Shown piece by piece: positions 8,106-16,094 of a DNA stretch of 23,723 nucleotides (position 1 is its first letter; every line of letters begins with the position of its first letter). Both the position numbers and the translations under genes were made by a program. The notes beneath the pieces are model-generated. The model was not told where the DNA came from and made no database searches. It saw nothing but the letters and a program-made list of their open reading frames with translations. Origin of the DNA: an uncultured Pelagibacteraceae bacterium (lineage in GTDB: Bacteria; Pseudomonadota; Alphaproteobacteria; Pelagibacterales; Pelagibacteraceae); NCBI GenBank assembly GCA_913052435.1, contig CAJXDV010000003.1:1-23723 (forward strand). The letters run 5' to 3'.

Positions 8106-9400
8106 AAGTTTGCATTATAGGAACTGGTTACGTAGGTCTTGTCAGCGGCACTTGTTTTGCTGAATTAGGAAATAATGTTATTTGTGTTGATAACAACCAT
8201 AAAAAAATTGATAAACTTAATTCTTGCATAGTTCCAATTTACGAACCAGGTCTTGAAGAATTGATTTTGAGAAATTCAAAACAAAATCGTTTAAAATTTT
8301 CTACAGATATTAAATCTTCAATAAAAAACTCAGATATAATATTTATTTGTGTAGGAACCCCAATAAATAAAAAAACTAATAGTGCCGATCTAAAATACGT
8401 TTTAAGTGTTGCTAATTCTATTAAACAAAATCTAAATAAATATAAAATTATAGTAACAAAATCTACTGTTCCAATAACCACTGGAGACAAGATTGAAAAA
8501 ATTCTTTATACAAAAAAAAATAAAAAAAAATTTGAAGTGGTTTCTAATCCAGAATTTCTAAGAGAAGGCGAAGCAATTAGAGATTTTCTTTACCCAGATA
8601 GAGTTGTAATTGGTACATCTAGTAAAAAAGCTAATAGTATAATGAAAAGTTTATATCTTCCAATTATCAAGAAAACTAATCGATATTTTCACACATCAAG
8701 AAGAGCAGCTGAGTTAATCAAATATACTTCAAATGCATTTTTGGCTACCAAAATAACTTATATTAATGAAATTGCTAATTTATGCGAAAAATTAAATATA
8801 GATGTAAAAGAAGTTGCTATTGGAATGGGTTTAGATGAAAGAATTGGAGATAGATTTTTAAGAGCCGGACCTGGCTATGGTGGATCATGTTTTCCAAAAG
8901 ATACTAGGGCATTAGTTTCAACAGCAAAAAACTTTAAGTCAGATCTTTCAGTTGTTAAATCTGTAATTAAATCTAATGATAACAGATGCAAGCATTTGAT
9001 TTCTCGAATTCTTAGATTAATGAATAATAAAATAAAAAATAAAAACATTACTTTCCTTGGAGTAACATTTAAAGCAGGCACAGATGATATGAGAGAATCT
9101 CCTTCTTTAAATATAATTCCAGCATTATTAAAAAAGGGAGCAAAAATTAATTATTATGATCCGTCTGGAATTAAGAGTAATTTTAAGAAATTTAGAAATG
9201 TGAAATTTTACTCAAATATAAATCTAGCATGTAAAAATAGTGATCTATTAATAATTCATACAGAATGGAATGAATTTAGACAGCTAAATTTCAAAAAACT
9301 TGTAAAAAATAAAAATTTTAAAATTTATGATATGAGAAATTTATACTCACCATCTAAAATGAAAAAAAATAAAATTAATTATTTTGGAGTAGGAAGATAA
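8102..9400 (+). CDS. ugd: UDP-glucose 6-dehydrogenase
   Basis: Ugd oxidises UDP-glucose to UDP-glucuronate with two NAD+, supplying uronic acids for surface polysaccharides or glycolipids. The 432-residue protein starts with the Rossmann motif CIIGTGYVGLVSG (4-16). It has FICVGTPIN (81-89), NPEFLREGEAIRDF (149-162), the middle-domain helix with K and N ligands (AAELIKYTSNAFLATKI), and the catalytic motif GPGYGGSCFPKDTRAL with C263. The C-terminal NAD/UDP domain follows (FLGVTFKAGTDDMRESPSL). Family length is usual. A Lys/Asn-rich insert near 137-143 is coded by runs of A. It is coupled to galU; no glycosyltransferase gene lies beside the pair. Its stop abuts the stop of the convergent ridA gene. 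Confidence 0.95.
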   Translation: MKVCIIGTGYVGLVSGTCFAELGNNVICVDNNHKKIDKLNSCIVPIYEPGLEELILRNSKQNRLKFSTDIKSSIKNSDIIFICVGTPINKKTNSADLKYVLSVANSIKQNLNKYKIIVTKSTVPITTGDKIEKILYTKKNKKKFEVVSNPEFLREGEAIRDFLYPDRVVIGTSSKKANSIMKSLYLPIIKKTNRYFHTSRRAAELIKYTSNAFLATKITYINEIANLCEKLNIDVKEVAIGMGLDERIGDRFLRAGPGYGGSCFPKDTRALVSTAKNFKSDLSVVKSVIKSNDNRCKHLISRILRLMNNKIKNKNITFLGVTFKAGTDDMRESPSLNIIPALLKKGAKINYYDPSGIKSNFKKFRNVKFYSNINLACKNSDLLIIHTEWNEFRQLNFKKLVKNKNFKIYDMRNLYSPSKMKKNKINYFGVGR

Positions 9401-9862
9401 TTAATTCAGTTCAAATATAGCATCTACTTCAACAACAACACCTAACGGAAGACTATTCGTGCTCACAGCTGCTCTAGTATGAATACCATTTTGTTCAAAT
9501 ATTTTTGATATTAAATCTGATGCTCCATTTATTACTTTTGGCTGGTCTGTAAAATCGTTAGTTGAATTAACGAATCCTGTCAATTTAATACATCCTTTAA
9601 CTTTTGATAAGTCATTCTCACATGCTTTATTAACCTGGGAAATTATACTCAACGCACATCTTTTCGCAGCTTCATATCCTTCTTCTATGTTAAAATCTTT
9701 GCCAAGTTTACCCTTAATTAGATTACCATTTTTGTCTATAGATATTTGACCGGATACAAATAGTTGTTTTCCACATATCTTTGTAGCAACATAAGAACCT
9801 ACAGGATCGGCTGCTTTAGGTAGTTCAATGTTTAGTTCTTTTAAATTTTGTTCTGCGGTCAT
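9401..9862 (-). CDS. RidA/YjgF/YER057c-family protein
   Basis: RidA-family proteins are small trimers; the archetype hydrolyses reactive enamine/imine intermediates from amino acid metabolism, while other subfamilies have unknown substrates. The 153-residue protein has LFVSGQISIDKNG (35-47), the central helix region, and the C-terminal HTRAAVSTNSLPLGVVVEVDAIFE, in which R130 aligns with the substrate-binding Arg105 of E. coli RidA. It is longer than RidA itself (128) because of an N-terminal segment (ELNIELPKAADPVGSYV) typical of a long subfamily common in alphaproteobacteria, so true RidA activity is not assured. ATG at 9862 is preferred over a TTG at 9907, which would add a Lys-rich stretch lying inside topA. 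The start overlaps the topA end by 38 bp. Confidence 0.88.
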   Translation of the reverse strand: MTAEQNLKELNIELPKAADPVGSYVATKICGKQLFVSGQISIDKNGNLIKGKLGKDFNIEEGYEAAKRCALSIISQVNKACENDLSKVKGCIKLTGFVNSTNDFTDQPKVINGASDLISKIFEQNGIHTRAAVSTNSLPLGVVVEVDAIFELN

Positions 9863-12416
9863 TTTTTTTTTTCTTTTTGTTTTTATCGTATTCTTTTCTT
9901 TTCTCAATAAGTATTAAAGCTTCTTCCATTGTTAGCTCTGTTGGATCTTTCTCTTCAGGTATTGTTGCGTTGAGAGATTTATATTTTATATATGGACCAT
10001 ATTGACCTTTCATAATTCTCACTGGTTTCTTATCATCTGGGTGTTCTCCAAGATCTTTGATTATTGAAGATGAAATTCTTCCAGGTTTTGCTTCGGCTAT
10101 TAACGTTATAGCTCTATTTAATCCTATAGAGAATATTTCTTCTACATTTTCTAATCTTGCAGATTTATTCTCACATTTTAAATAAGGACCAAATCTTCCT
10201 ACATTTAAAGTGATATCATTATCATTTTCTGGATTTTTTCCTAAACTAATAGGTAATGAACATAAAAATTTTGCTTTTTCTAAATTAATTGACTCTATAT
10301 CTATACCTTTTGGTATTGAGACATTTTTAATATTATCGTTTTTCTTTTTATTTTTTCTTTTTTTCTTAGAATTTTCTTCTAATTCACTTGCTTTTGTCTC
10401 ATATTGCAAATAAGGACCAAATCTTCCATTTTTTAAGTAAATATTTTCTTTATTATCATTTTGACCAATTAGTTTAGGCTCTGCCAAAGTTAATTGTTGA
10501 GCTGTTTTTGCTTTAGAAAGTGGTCTGGTAAATTTACATTCTGGATAATTAGAACAACCTATAAACGCTCCACCTCGAAAACTATTTTTTAAACTTAATT
10601 GACCAGCATCACAAAGTTTACATTTTCTATCTATTTTTCCATCTTTATCTATTTCAAAAATTAACGATCCAAGACTTTCATTTAATAAATCAAGTACTTC
10701 TCTAGTTCTTTTTTCTTTTACAGTAGAAACATTCAAATTAAAGTCTTTCCAAAAATTTTGTAAAACATTTATCCAGTCTTCTTTTCCAGAAGTGATATCA
10801 TCCAACCGATCTTCTAATTGGGCGGTAAAATCATAATCAACATATTTTGAGAATAGCTTTTCTAAAAATGCTGATAATAATTTTCCTCTATCTGTTGGAA
10901 AAAATCTTTTGTTAGTAATGTCAGCATATCCTCTATTAGCAATAACTGAAATTATACTTGCATAAGTAGAAGGTCTGCCAATTCCAAGTTCTTCTAATTT
11001 TTTAACCAAACTTGCTTCGGAGTATCGTGGAGGTGGTTGAGTAAAATGTTGTTCATCTTTAAATTCATTAATTTCAATATCACCTTTTATTACTTCGGGT
11101 AATATTTTTTCATCCACATTGTCTTCTTCAAACTTTGTTAGTTTTAAATAACCATCAAATTTTATTATAGATCCACTTGCTTTGAAAATATGACTTTCAT
11201 CTAATGTTGAAATAGTTATCGTTTTTCTATCAAATTTTGCTGATTCCATTTGAGAAGAAAGTGCTCTTGACCAAATTAGATTATATAATTTAAATTGATC
11301 TGTACTTAAATATTTTTTTATACTTTCTGGATTTCTTGAAATTTCTGTAGGTCTAATTGCTTCGTGAGCTTCCTGAGCATTTTTTGCCTTTTTACCAGAA
11401 TAATTTAATGGGCTATCTGGTAAATAATTTTTTCCATAATTATCAGAAATATAATTTCTAAAATTTTCAACTGCATCTTTTGAAATATTAGTACCATCTG
11501 TTCTCATATATGTAATCAAACCTATTGAATCGCCCTCTATATCTATACCTTGATATAATCTTTGAGCTATTTGCATAGTTCTTGATGCACCAAAAGCTAA
11601 TTTATTTGATGCTGTTTGTTGTAGTGTTGATGTTGTAAATGGTCCAGAAGGATTTCTAGAGAAAACTTTTGATGCAATATCTGTAATTTTAAATTTATTA
11701 TTTTTTATTTTTTCTATAGCTAAATTTATCTCCTCTTTATTTTTAAAAGAAAATTTTTCAATTTTTTTTCCACTTAATTGATTAATATTTGATGAAATTA
11801 AAGAGTTTTCTTTTGTTTTGAAGATAACATTTAAAGTCCAAAACTCTTCAGGCTTGAAAACTTCTATTTCATGTTCTCTTTCTGTTAATAATCTTAAAGC
11901 AACAGATTGAACTCTTCCCGCTGACTTTGATCCAGGTAGCTTTGTCCATAAAATTGGTGAAATATTAAAACCAACTAAATAATCCAATGCTCTTCTTGCC
12001 ATATACGCATCGACAAGATTTGATTCTATTTCTCTAGGATTATTAATGCCATTTACAACTGCTTTTTTAGTAATTTCATTAAAAACAACTCTTTCAATTT
12101 TTTTATCTTTAAGAAGTTTTTTTTCATTTAAAAACTCCTTAACATGCCAAGCTATTGCTTCACCCTCTCTATCAGGGTCTGTTGCCAATATTATTTTTAT
12201 TGAGTCTTTTGCAATATCTGCGATCTCTCTAAGATATTTTTTTGAAAAATTGTCTACTTCCCAAATCATTTTAAATTTATTTTCTGGATCAACAGACCCA
12301 TTTTTTGAAGGAAGGTCTCTAATATGTCCATAACTTGCTAAAACGGTGTAATCACTTCCTAAATATTTGTTAATTGTTTTAGCTTTGGCTGGACTTTCAA
12401 CTACGACTAAATTCAT
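9825..12416 (-). CDS. topA: DNA topoisomerase I (type IA)
   Basis: TopA relaxes negative supercoils. The 863-residue protein has the Toprim domain (VVVESPAKAKTINKYLG at 4-20; TDPDREGEA at 79-87 with the metal-binding acids), the active-site Tyr303 in ITYMRTDGTNIS, and PPPRYSEASLVKKLEELGIGRPSTYA (461-486, given here as a position range of the conserved helix). It has one four-Cys zinc ribbon (C599, C602, C621, C627) and three C-terminal repeats with the G-[RQ]-[FY]-GPY core near 664, 740 and 804. This is the alphaproteobacterial arrangement. It ends in a strongly basic tail (839-863). The coding strand has 11 consecutive A near the 3' end (9872-9862), where topA overlaps ridA in another frame. 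The preceding plsY gene is 37 bp away. Confidence 0.96.
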   Translation of the reverse strand: MNLVVVESPAKAKTINKYLGSDYTVLASYGHIRDLPSKNGSVDPENKFKMIWEVDNFSKKYLREIADIAKDSIKIILATDPDREGEAIAWHVKEFLNEKKLLKDKKIERVVFNEITKKAVVNGINNPREIESNLVDAYMARRALDYLVGFNISPILWTKLPGSKSAGRVQSVALRLLTEREHEIEVFKPEEFWTLNVIFKTKENSLISSNINQLSGKKIEKFSFKNKEEINLAIEKIKNNKFKITDIASKVFSRNPSGPFTTSTLQQTASNKLAFGASRTMQIAQRLYQGIDIEGDSIGLITYMRTDGTNISKDAVENFRNYISDNYGKNYLPDSPLNYSGKKAKNAQEAHEAIRPTEISRNPESIKKYLSTDQFKLYNLIWSRALSSQMESAKFDRKTITISTLDESHIFKASGSIIKFDGYLKLTKFEEDNVDEKILPEVIKGDIEINEFKDEQHFTQPPPRYSEASLVKKLEELGIGRPSTYASIISVIANRGYADITNKRFFPTDRGKLLSAFLEKLFSKYVDYDFTAQLEDRLDDITSGKEDWINVLQNFWKDFNLNVSTVKEKRTREVLDLLNESLGSLIFEIDKDGKIDRKCKLCDAGQLSLKNSFRGGAFIGCSNYPECKFTRPLSKAKTAQQLTLAEPKLIGQNDNKENIYLKNGRFGPYLQYETKASELEENSKKKRKNKKKNDNIKNVSIPKGIDIESINLEKAKFLCSLPISLGKNPENDNDITLNVGRFGPYLKCENKSARLENVEEIFSIGLNRAITLIAEAKPGRISSSIIKDLGEHPDDKKPVRIMKGQYGPYIKYKSLNATIPEEKDPTELTMEEALILIEKRKEYDKNKKKKKNDRRTKFKRTKH

Positions 12417-12453
12417 AATTAAACAAACTACTTAAAAGACTTCCAGTGTCAAA

Positions 12454-13029
12454 TTAATAAATTTTTGTCTTACTTTCTTCTTTGTTTTTCAAGCGTTTAA
12501 TGTTTTCTCGATGAGTATAAAAGATTAACACAAACATTATTCCAAAAAATATTATTTGATTCTTACCACTAATAAATAAATAAATTGGAATAGAAAGACT
12601 AGCGATTAAAGAAGATAGTGATGAATATTTAGAAATTAAAAATATTATTATCCAAGTTATTCCAAAAACTAAACCATAAATAAAATTTAAACTGAAAAGG
12701 ATTCCGACATATGTGGCAACACCTTTTCCACCTTTAAACTTTAACCATAAGGGAAAGACGTGACCTAAAAATACACTTAACGATGAAATATAAACAAAAT
12801 CGGGGTAATTTAATTTTACATAGAGTACAGGTAATACAGCTTTAAATATATCTAGTAATAAAGTTGTGTAACCAATAAATTTGTTTCCTGCTCTTAGAGC
12901 GTTAGTTGCACCAATATTTCCTGAACCAATTTCTCTAATGTCTTTTTTTAAAAATAAATTAGTTAATAATAAACCGAATGGAATTGATCCCAATAAATAT
13001 GATATTGCCGCAATGATTAAATAATCCAT
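12454..13029 (-). CDS. plsY: Glycerol-3-phosphate acyltransferase PlsY
   Basis: PlsY is an integral membrane enzyme that transfers an acyl group from acyl-phosphate to glycerol-3-phosphate, making lysophosphatidate for phospholipid synthesis. The 191-residue protein has the three conserved cytoplasmic motifs: GSIPFG at 14-19 with IGSGNIGATNALRAGNK (34-50); the glycine-rich KFKGGKGVATYVG (97-109); and HRENIKRL (163-170). These are separated by hydrophobic segments consistent with five to seven membrane passes. Its ATG shares one base with the stop of the dihydroorotase-like gene (TAATG), so it is translationally coupled to the pyr genes. Its partner PlsX is not in the window. Confidence 0.93.
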   Translation of the reverse strand: MDYLIIAAISYLLGSIPFGLLLTNLFLKKDIREIGSGNIGATNALRAGNKFIGYTTLLLDIFKAVLPVLYVKLNYPDFVYISSLSVFLGHVFPLWLKFKGGKGVATYVGILFSLNFIYGLVFGITWIIIFLISKYSSLSSLIASLSIPIYLFISGKNQIIFFGIMFVLIFYTHRENIKRLKNKEESKTKIY

Positions 13030-14318
13030 TATTGCAATTTAAATAATTCTTCACCTTTTACAAATGTATTTGTTACTTTTCCTTGTAATTTTTTGTTTTC
13101 TATTGGTGTATTTTTTGATTTTGAATACAAATTTTCTTGTTTTATAATCCAAGGTTTATTTAAATCAACGATACAAAAATCTGCATCATTTCCGACACTT
13201 AAATTACCTTTATCTATTTTTAAAATTTTAGCAGGATTTGATGTAAGTGATTGAATTATAGTTTCTAATTCTATAGATCCGTTATGATAAAGTTCTAGAC
13301 TTAAAGCTAATAAAGTTTCTATTCCAGAAGCCCCGGTTCGTGCTTGTGCAAAAGTTAATCTTTTTTGTTCTTCATCTTCAGGTTTATGGTCTGATACAAT
13401 TACATCTATAGTTCCATCTGAGAGACCTTTGACCAAACCAATTCTATCATCTTCAGTTCTGAGTGGAGGAGATAATTTTAGAAATGTTCTAAAGTCTCCA
13501 ATATCATTTTCATTTAATGATAAATTATTTATAGATACACCACAGGTAAATTTGACTTTCTCTTTTCTCTTTTTAATTATATTAACGGATTTAGCAGATG
13601 ATATTTGAGATATATGATACCTACACATAATGCTTTCGAGTAAAGTGAGATCTCTTTCTATTATGACTAGTTCTGCTATTTCTGGAATTCCTTGCAATCC
13701 TAACTTAGTAGATATTATTCCATCATTAATCATTCCATTTTTTGCAAGCTCATAATCTTCAGCGTGTTGCATTATTAAAGAATCTAGATCACTAGCAGAA
13801 TTCATGATTCTTGTCATAATTCTAGTATTTTGAATAGTTTTTGTACCATCAGTGAAAGCAATAATTCCTTTATTTTGCAGCAAACCAAATTCCGTCATAT
13901 TTGTTCCTTCTGTATTCTTAGTTAAAGATGCCGTTGGATAAATATTTATTTTAGATTTATCTCTTCCTCTTCTTTTAAGAAAATCAACAATAGAAACATT
14001 ATCAATAACAGGATCAGTGTTTGGCATAGTTACAACTGAGGTCACTCCACCAGATAAAGCTGCGATGCTTAAAGTTTTAAAGTTTTCTTTATATTCATAG
14101 CCAGGTTCACCTACAAATACTCGCATATCAACTAAACCTGGAAATATATATTTTTCTTTAAGATCTATAAATTTTTCGCGGGAAGGAATATTATTTGTAT
14201 TAACTTTTTTTCCAATTCCTTCTATTTTTCCATTTTCACCTACAATTAATCCGCCATTTTCATTTAAAGAATTGTGTGGGTCTATTATGTTGGCGTTTAT
14301 AAAATATTTTTTTTTCAT
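13029..14318 (-). CDS. pyrX: Dihydroorotase-like protein lacking the HxH metal site (PyrX / PyrC' type)
   Basis: The 429-residue amidohydrolase-superfamily protein aligns with class I dihydroorotases: IFPGLVDMRVFVGEPG (58-73), GGVTSVVTMPNTDPVID, a Lys at 134, MQHAED with H185, a later RYHISQISSAKS, and VSDHKPED near residue 310. In active enzymes the first motif is DxHxHxREPG; here both His are replaced (R66 and F68 after D64), removing two ligands of the metal centre. It is therefore probably catalytically dead. In Pseudomonas a similar inactive homologue, PyrC', is a structural partner of aspartate transcarbamoylase and is encoded just after pyrB, as here (pyrB stop and this ATG abut). A separate active dihydroorotase would be expected elsewhere in the genome. 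Database entries may label it pyrC. Confidence 0.85.
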   Translation of the reverse strand: MKKKYFINANIIDPHNSLNENGGLIVGENGKIEGIGKKVNTNNIPSREKFIDLKEKYIFPGLVDMRVFVGEPGYEYKENFKTLSIAALSGGVTSVVTMPNTDPVIDNVSIVDFLKRRGRDKSKINIYPTASLTKNTEGTNMTEFGLLQNKGIIAFTDGTKTIQNTRIMTRIMNSASDLDSLIMQHAEDYELAKNGMINDGIISTKLGLQGIPEIAELVIIERDLTLLESIMCRYHISQISSAKSVNIIKKRKEKVKFTCGVSINNLSLNENDIGDFRTFLKLSPPLRTEDDRIGLVKGLSDGTIDVIVSDHKPEDEEQKRLTFAQARTGASGIETLLALSLELYHNGSIELETIIQSLTSNPAKILKIDKGNLSVGNDADFCIVDLNKPWIIKQENLYSKSKNTPIENKKLQGKVTNTFVKGEELFKLQ

Positions 14319-15260
14319 CTATTTACAAAAAATTTTTAAACAAGCCATTCTTACAGCTACACCTAGCTCGACCTGTTCTTTAATTACACTTTTATTAATA
14401 TCGTCTGCTAATTTAGTATCTATTTCTATTCCTCTATTCATTGGTCCTGGATGCATTATTAATGCATCTTGTTTTGCAGAATCTAATTTATCAGGTGTCA
14501 ATCCGTAGTATTCATAATATTCTCTATTTGATGATAAAAAGGAACTTGTCATTCTTTCGTTTTGTAATCTTAACATCATTACAATATCGCAATTATTAAT
14601 TCCTTTTTTCATATTAGAAAAAATATTAACTCCTAATTTTTCAATATCTTTTGGCATAAGATTAGATGGTGCCACAATATTTACTTCTGCACCAAGCATA
14701 TTAAGCAGAAAGATATTTGATCTTGCAACACGAGAATGAAGTATGTCTCCACAAATAGCAATTCGCAAACCTTCTATTTTTTTTTTACGATTAATAATTG
14801 TCAAAGCATCTAATAATGCTTGAGTAGGATGTTCACGTCTTCCATCACCTGCATTTAAAACAGCACAATTAACTTTTTGAGATAATAGATTGCATGCACC
14901 AGAATCCTGGTGCCGTATTACAATAATATCAGGATGCATTGCATTTAATGTCATAGCAGTGTCAATCAATGTTTCGCCTTTTTTTATTGCTGAGTTTGTG
15001 ATGTTCATTGACATAACATCTGCCCCCAATCTTTTACCTGCTAAATCGAAAGAACTTTGCGTTCGTGTTGAAGGTTCAAAAAATAAGTTGATTTGTGTTT
15101 TGCCTTTTAAAATATCTAATTTTTTATTTTTACTTCTATTTAATTCAATAAATTTGCCAGCCTCATTCAATATGATGTTAACATCATTAATTGATAAATC
15201 TTGAATACCTAACAAATGTTTTTGGGAAATCTTAATAGCCTTATTGGTTTTAATTGCCAT
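14319..15260 (-). CDS. pyrB: Aspartate carbamoyltransferase catalytic subunit
   Basis: PyrB joins carbamoyl phosphate and aspartate in the first committed step of pyrimidine synthesis. The 313-residue protein has the carbamoyl-phosphate motif [12 protein letters not shown] (60-71, S64-T65-R66-T67), [16 protein letters not shown] (138-153, with H144 and Q147) and the aspartate-domain motif [14 protein letters not shown] near the C-terminus. The N-terminus is a few residues longer than in E. coli. No regulatory subunit gene (pyrI) is present; the next gene is a degenerate dihydroorotase, suggesting the PyrB-PyrC' type of complex rather than the E. coli type. The 40-bp gap upstream, behind ruvX, holds a short repeat and a possible extended -10. 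Confidence 0.96.
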   Translation of the reverse strand: MAIKTNKAIKISQKHLLGIQDLSINDVNIILNEAGKFIELNRSKNKKLDILKGKTQINLFFEPSTRTQSSFDLAGKRLGADVMSMNITNSAIKKGETLIDTAMTLNAMHPDIIVIRHQDSGACNLLSQKVNCAVLNAGDGRREHPTQALLDALTIINRKKKIEGLRIAICGDILHSRVARSNIFLLNMLGAEVNIVAPSNLMPKDIEKLGVNIFSNMKKGINNCDIVMMLRLQNERMTSSFLSSNREYYEYYGLTPDKLDSAKQDALIMHPGPMNRGIEIDTKLADDINKSVIKEQVELGVAVRMACLKIFCK

Positions 15261-15270
15261 TAAAACTAAC

Positions 15271-15297
15271 TCTATAGCTATAAACTATTTCTATAGC
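15271..15297. repeat. Two TCTATAGC repeats just upstream of pyrB
   Basis: TCTATAGC occurs at 15271-15278 and again at 15290-15297, 19 bp apart start to start, within the 40-bp ruvX-pyrB gap. The first copy also lies in the 10-bp palindrome TATAGCTATA (15273-15282). On the minus strand the distal copy reads TGCTATAGA (15298-15290), which resembles an extended -10 element for pyrB. It could be an operator, duplicated -10 elements or chance. Confidence 0.45.
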
Positions 15298-15300
15298 AAG

Positions 15301-15756
15301 CTAATTATTTAAATAATCTATTGCACCTTGCAAAATGAAGGCAGCAGCATTTTGATCTATTTTTTTTTCTCTTTTGGACACATTTACATCTAATTGACTT
15401 GAAAGATTGAATGCAGCAACTGTAGAAAGTCTTTCATCCCAAAGACACACAGGAAGATCAATTGATTTTGTTATATAATTAGCAATATCATTAACAGATT
15501 GAGCAGATTTACCTAAAGAACCATCCATATTTATCGGATTTCCTATAATTATTCCTTTAATATTATTTTCATTAATTAATACTTTGAGTTGATTTATCAG
15601 ATCATTTGTATTTGTTTTATTAATTGTTTTAAATGGAGTCGCTATTGATTGTTTTTCATCACATATGGATATACCAATTCTTTTTGAACCTAAATCTAAG
15701 CCGATTAACCGTACTTTATTAGAGTGTTTGTTTTTAAATTCTTCAATTGTGATCAT
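15301..15756 (-). CDS. ruvX: Putative pre-16S rRNA nuclease / Holliday-junction resolvase-like YqgF (RuvX)
   Basis: YqgF/RuvX has an RNase H-like fold and is implicated in processing the 5' end of 16S rRNA; an older proposal is Holliday junction resolution. The 151-residue protein has LIGLDLGSKRIGISICD (17-33, catalytic D21), a central IIIGNPINMDGSLG (69-82), LPVCLWDERLST (101-112) and KKIDQNAAAFIL (131-142, D134), giving the acidic triad of the family. ATG 15756 is chosen because its N-terminal MITIEEFKNK resembles alphaproteobacterial members. The frame runs on to 15813, but that would overlap gatC. It heads the minus-strand run leading into pyrB and faces gatC across 50 bp. Confidence 0.9.
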   Translation of the reverse strand: MITIEEFKNKHSNKVRLIGLDLGSKRIGISICDEKQSIATPFKTINKTNTNDLINQLKVLINENNIKGIIIGNPINMDGSLGKSAQSVNDIANYITKSIDLPVCLWDERLSTVAAFNLSSQLDVNVSKREKKIDQNAAAFILQGAIDYLNN

Positions 15757-15806
15757 ATTGTATATTTTCAACTTAAGTGATACTTTGCGACATATTTTTT
15801 TACCAC

Positions 15807-16094
15807 ATGACAATTGATCTTAAAACAATAAAACACATATCAAGGCTATCGTGTATATCTTTAGAGGATGAAAAAGCTCAAAAATTAGCAGGTGATTTGA
15901 ATTCAATTTTCAAATTTATTGAAAAATTAAATGAACTTAAAATTGAAGATGTAGAACCATTAACTTCTATAGCTGAAACAACTTTAAAATTTAGAACTGA
16001 CGAAGTTAAAAGTGACAATATTCGTGAAAAAATATTAAAAAATTCTCCATCAGATAATGAAGATTTTTTTGTGGTTCCAAAGGTAGTTGAATAA
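15807..16094 (+). CDS. gatC: Aspartyl/glutamyl-tRNA amidotransferase subunit C
   Basis: GatC is the small subunit that holds GatA and GatB together in the GatCAB amidotransferase. The 95-residue protein starts [19 protein letters not shown], has the helical [18 protein letters not shown] segment (about residues 38-55, a close match to the family's VxPL motif) and ends with the typical FVVPKVVE. The ATG at 15807 was preferred to an upstream in-frame GTG at 15777 because family members begin at this point. The stop overlaps the gatA ATG by one base (TAATG), a clear sign of coupling. Confidence 0.93.
   Translation: MTIDLKTIKHISRLSCISLEDEKAQKLAGDLNSIFKFIEKLNELKIEDVEPLTSIAETTLKFRTDEVKSDNIREKILKNSPSDNEDFFVVPKVVE

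Noticed and set aside
8239..8490. Antisense open frame inside ugd, and similar antisense frames at 8875-9081, 10210-10413, 12046-12333, 14890-15204, 18393-18731 and 22599-22844
   Set aside because: They mirror the codon pattern of well-supported genes on the other strand, show no family motif and no ribosome binding site.
9863..9907. Longer RidA-family protein starting at TTG 9907
   Set aside because: The extra 15 residues are a Lys-rich reading of topA sequence with no family similarity; the ATG at 9862 gives the standard N-terminus.
12447..12452. Perfect -35 hexamer TTGACA on the minus strand between plsY and topA
   Set aside because: No acceptable -10 lies 16-18 bp downstream (best is TAGTTT), so an internal topA promoter cannot be supported from sequence alone.
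15777..15806. Upstream GTG start for gatC, and a ruvX start at 15813
   Set aside because: Both extensions would make the two divergent genes overlap and add residues not seen in either family; ATG 15807 and ATG 15756 give the usual N-termini.
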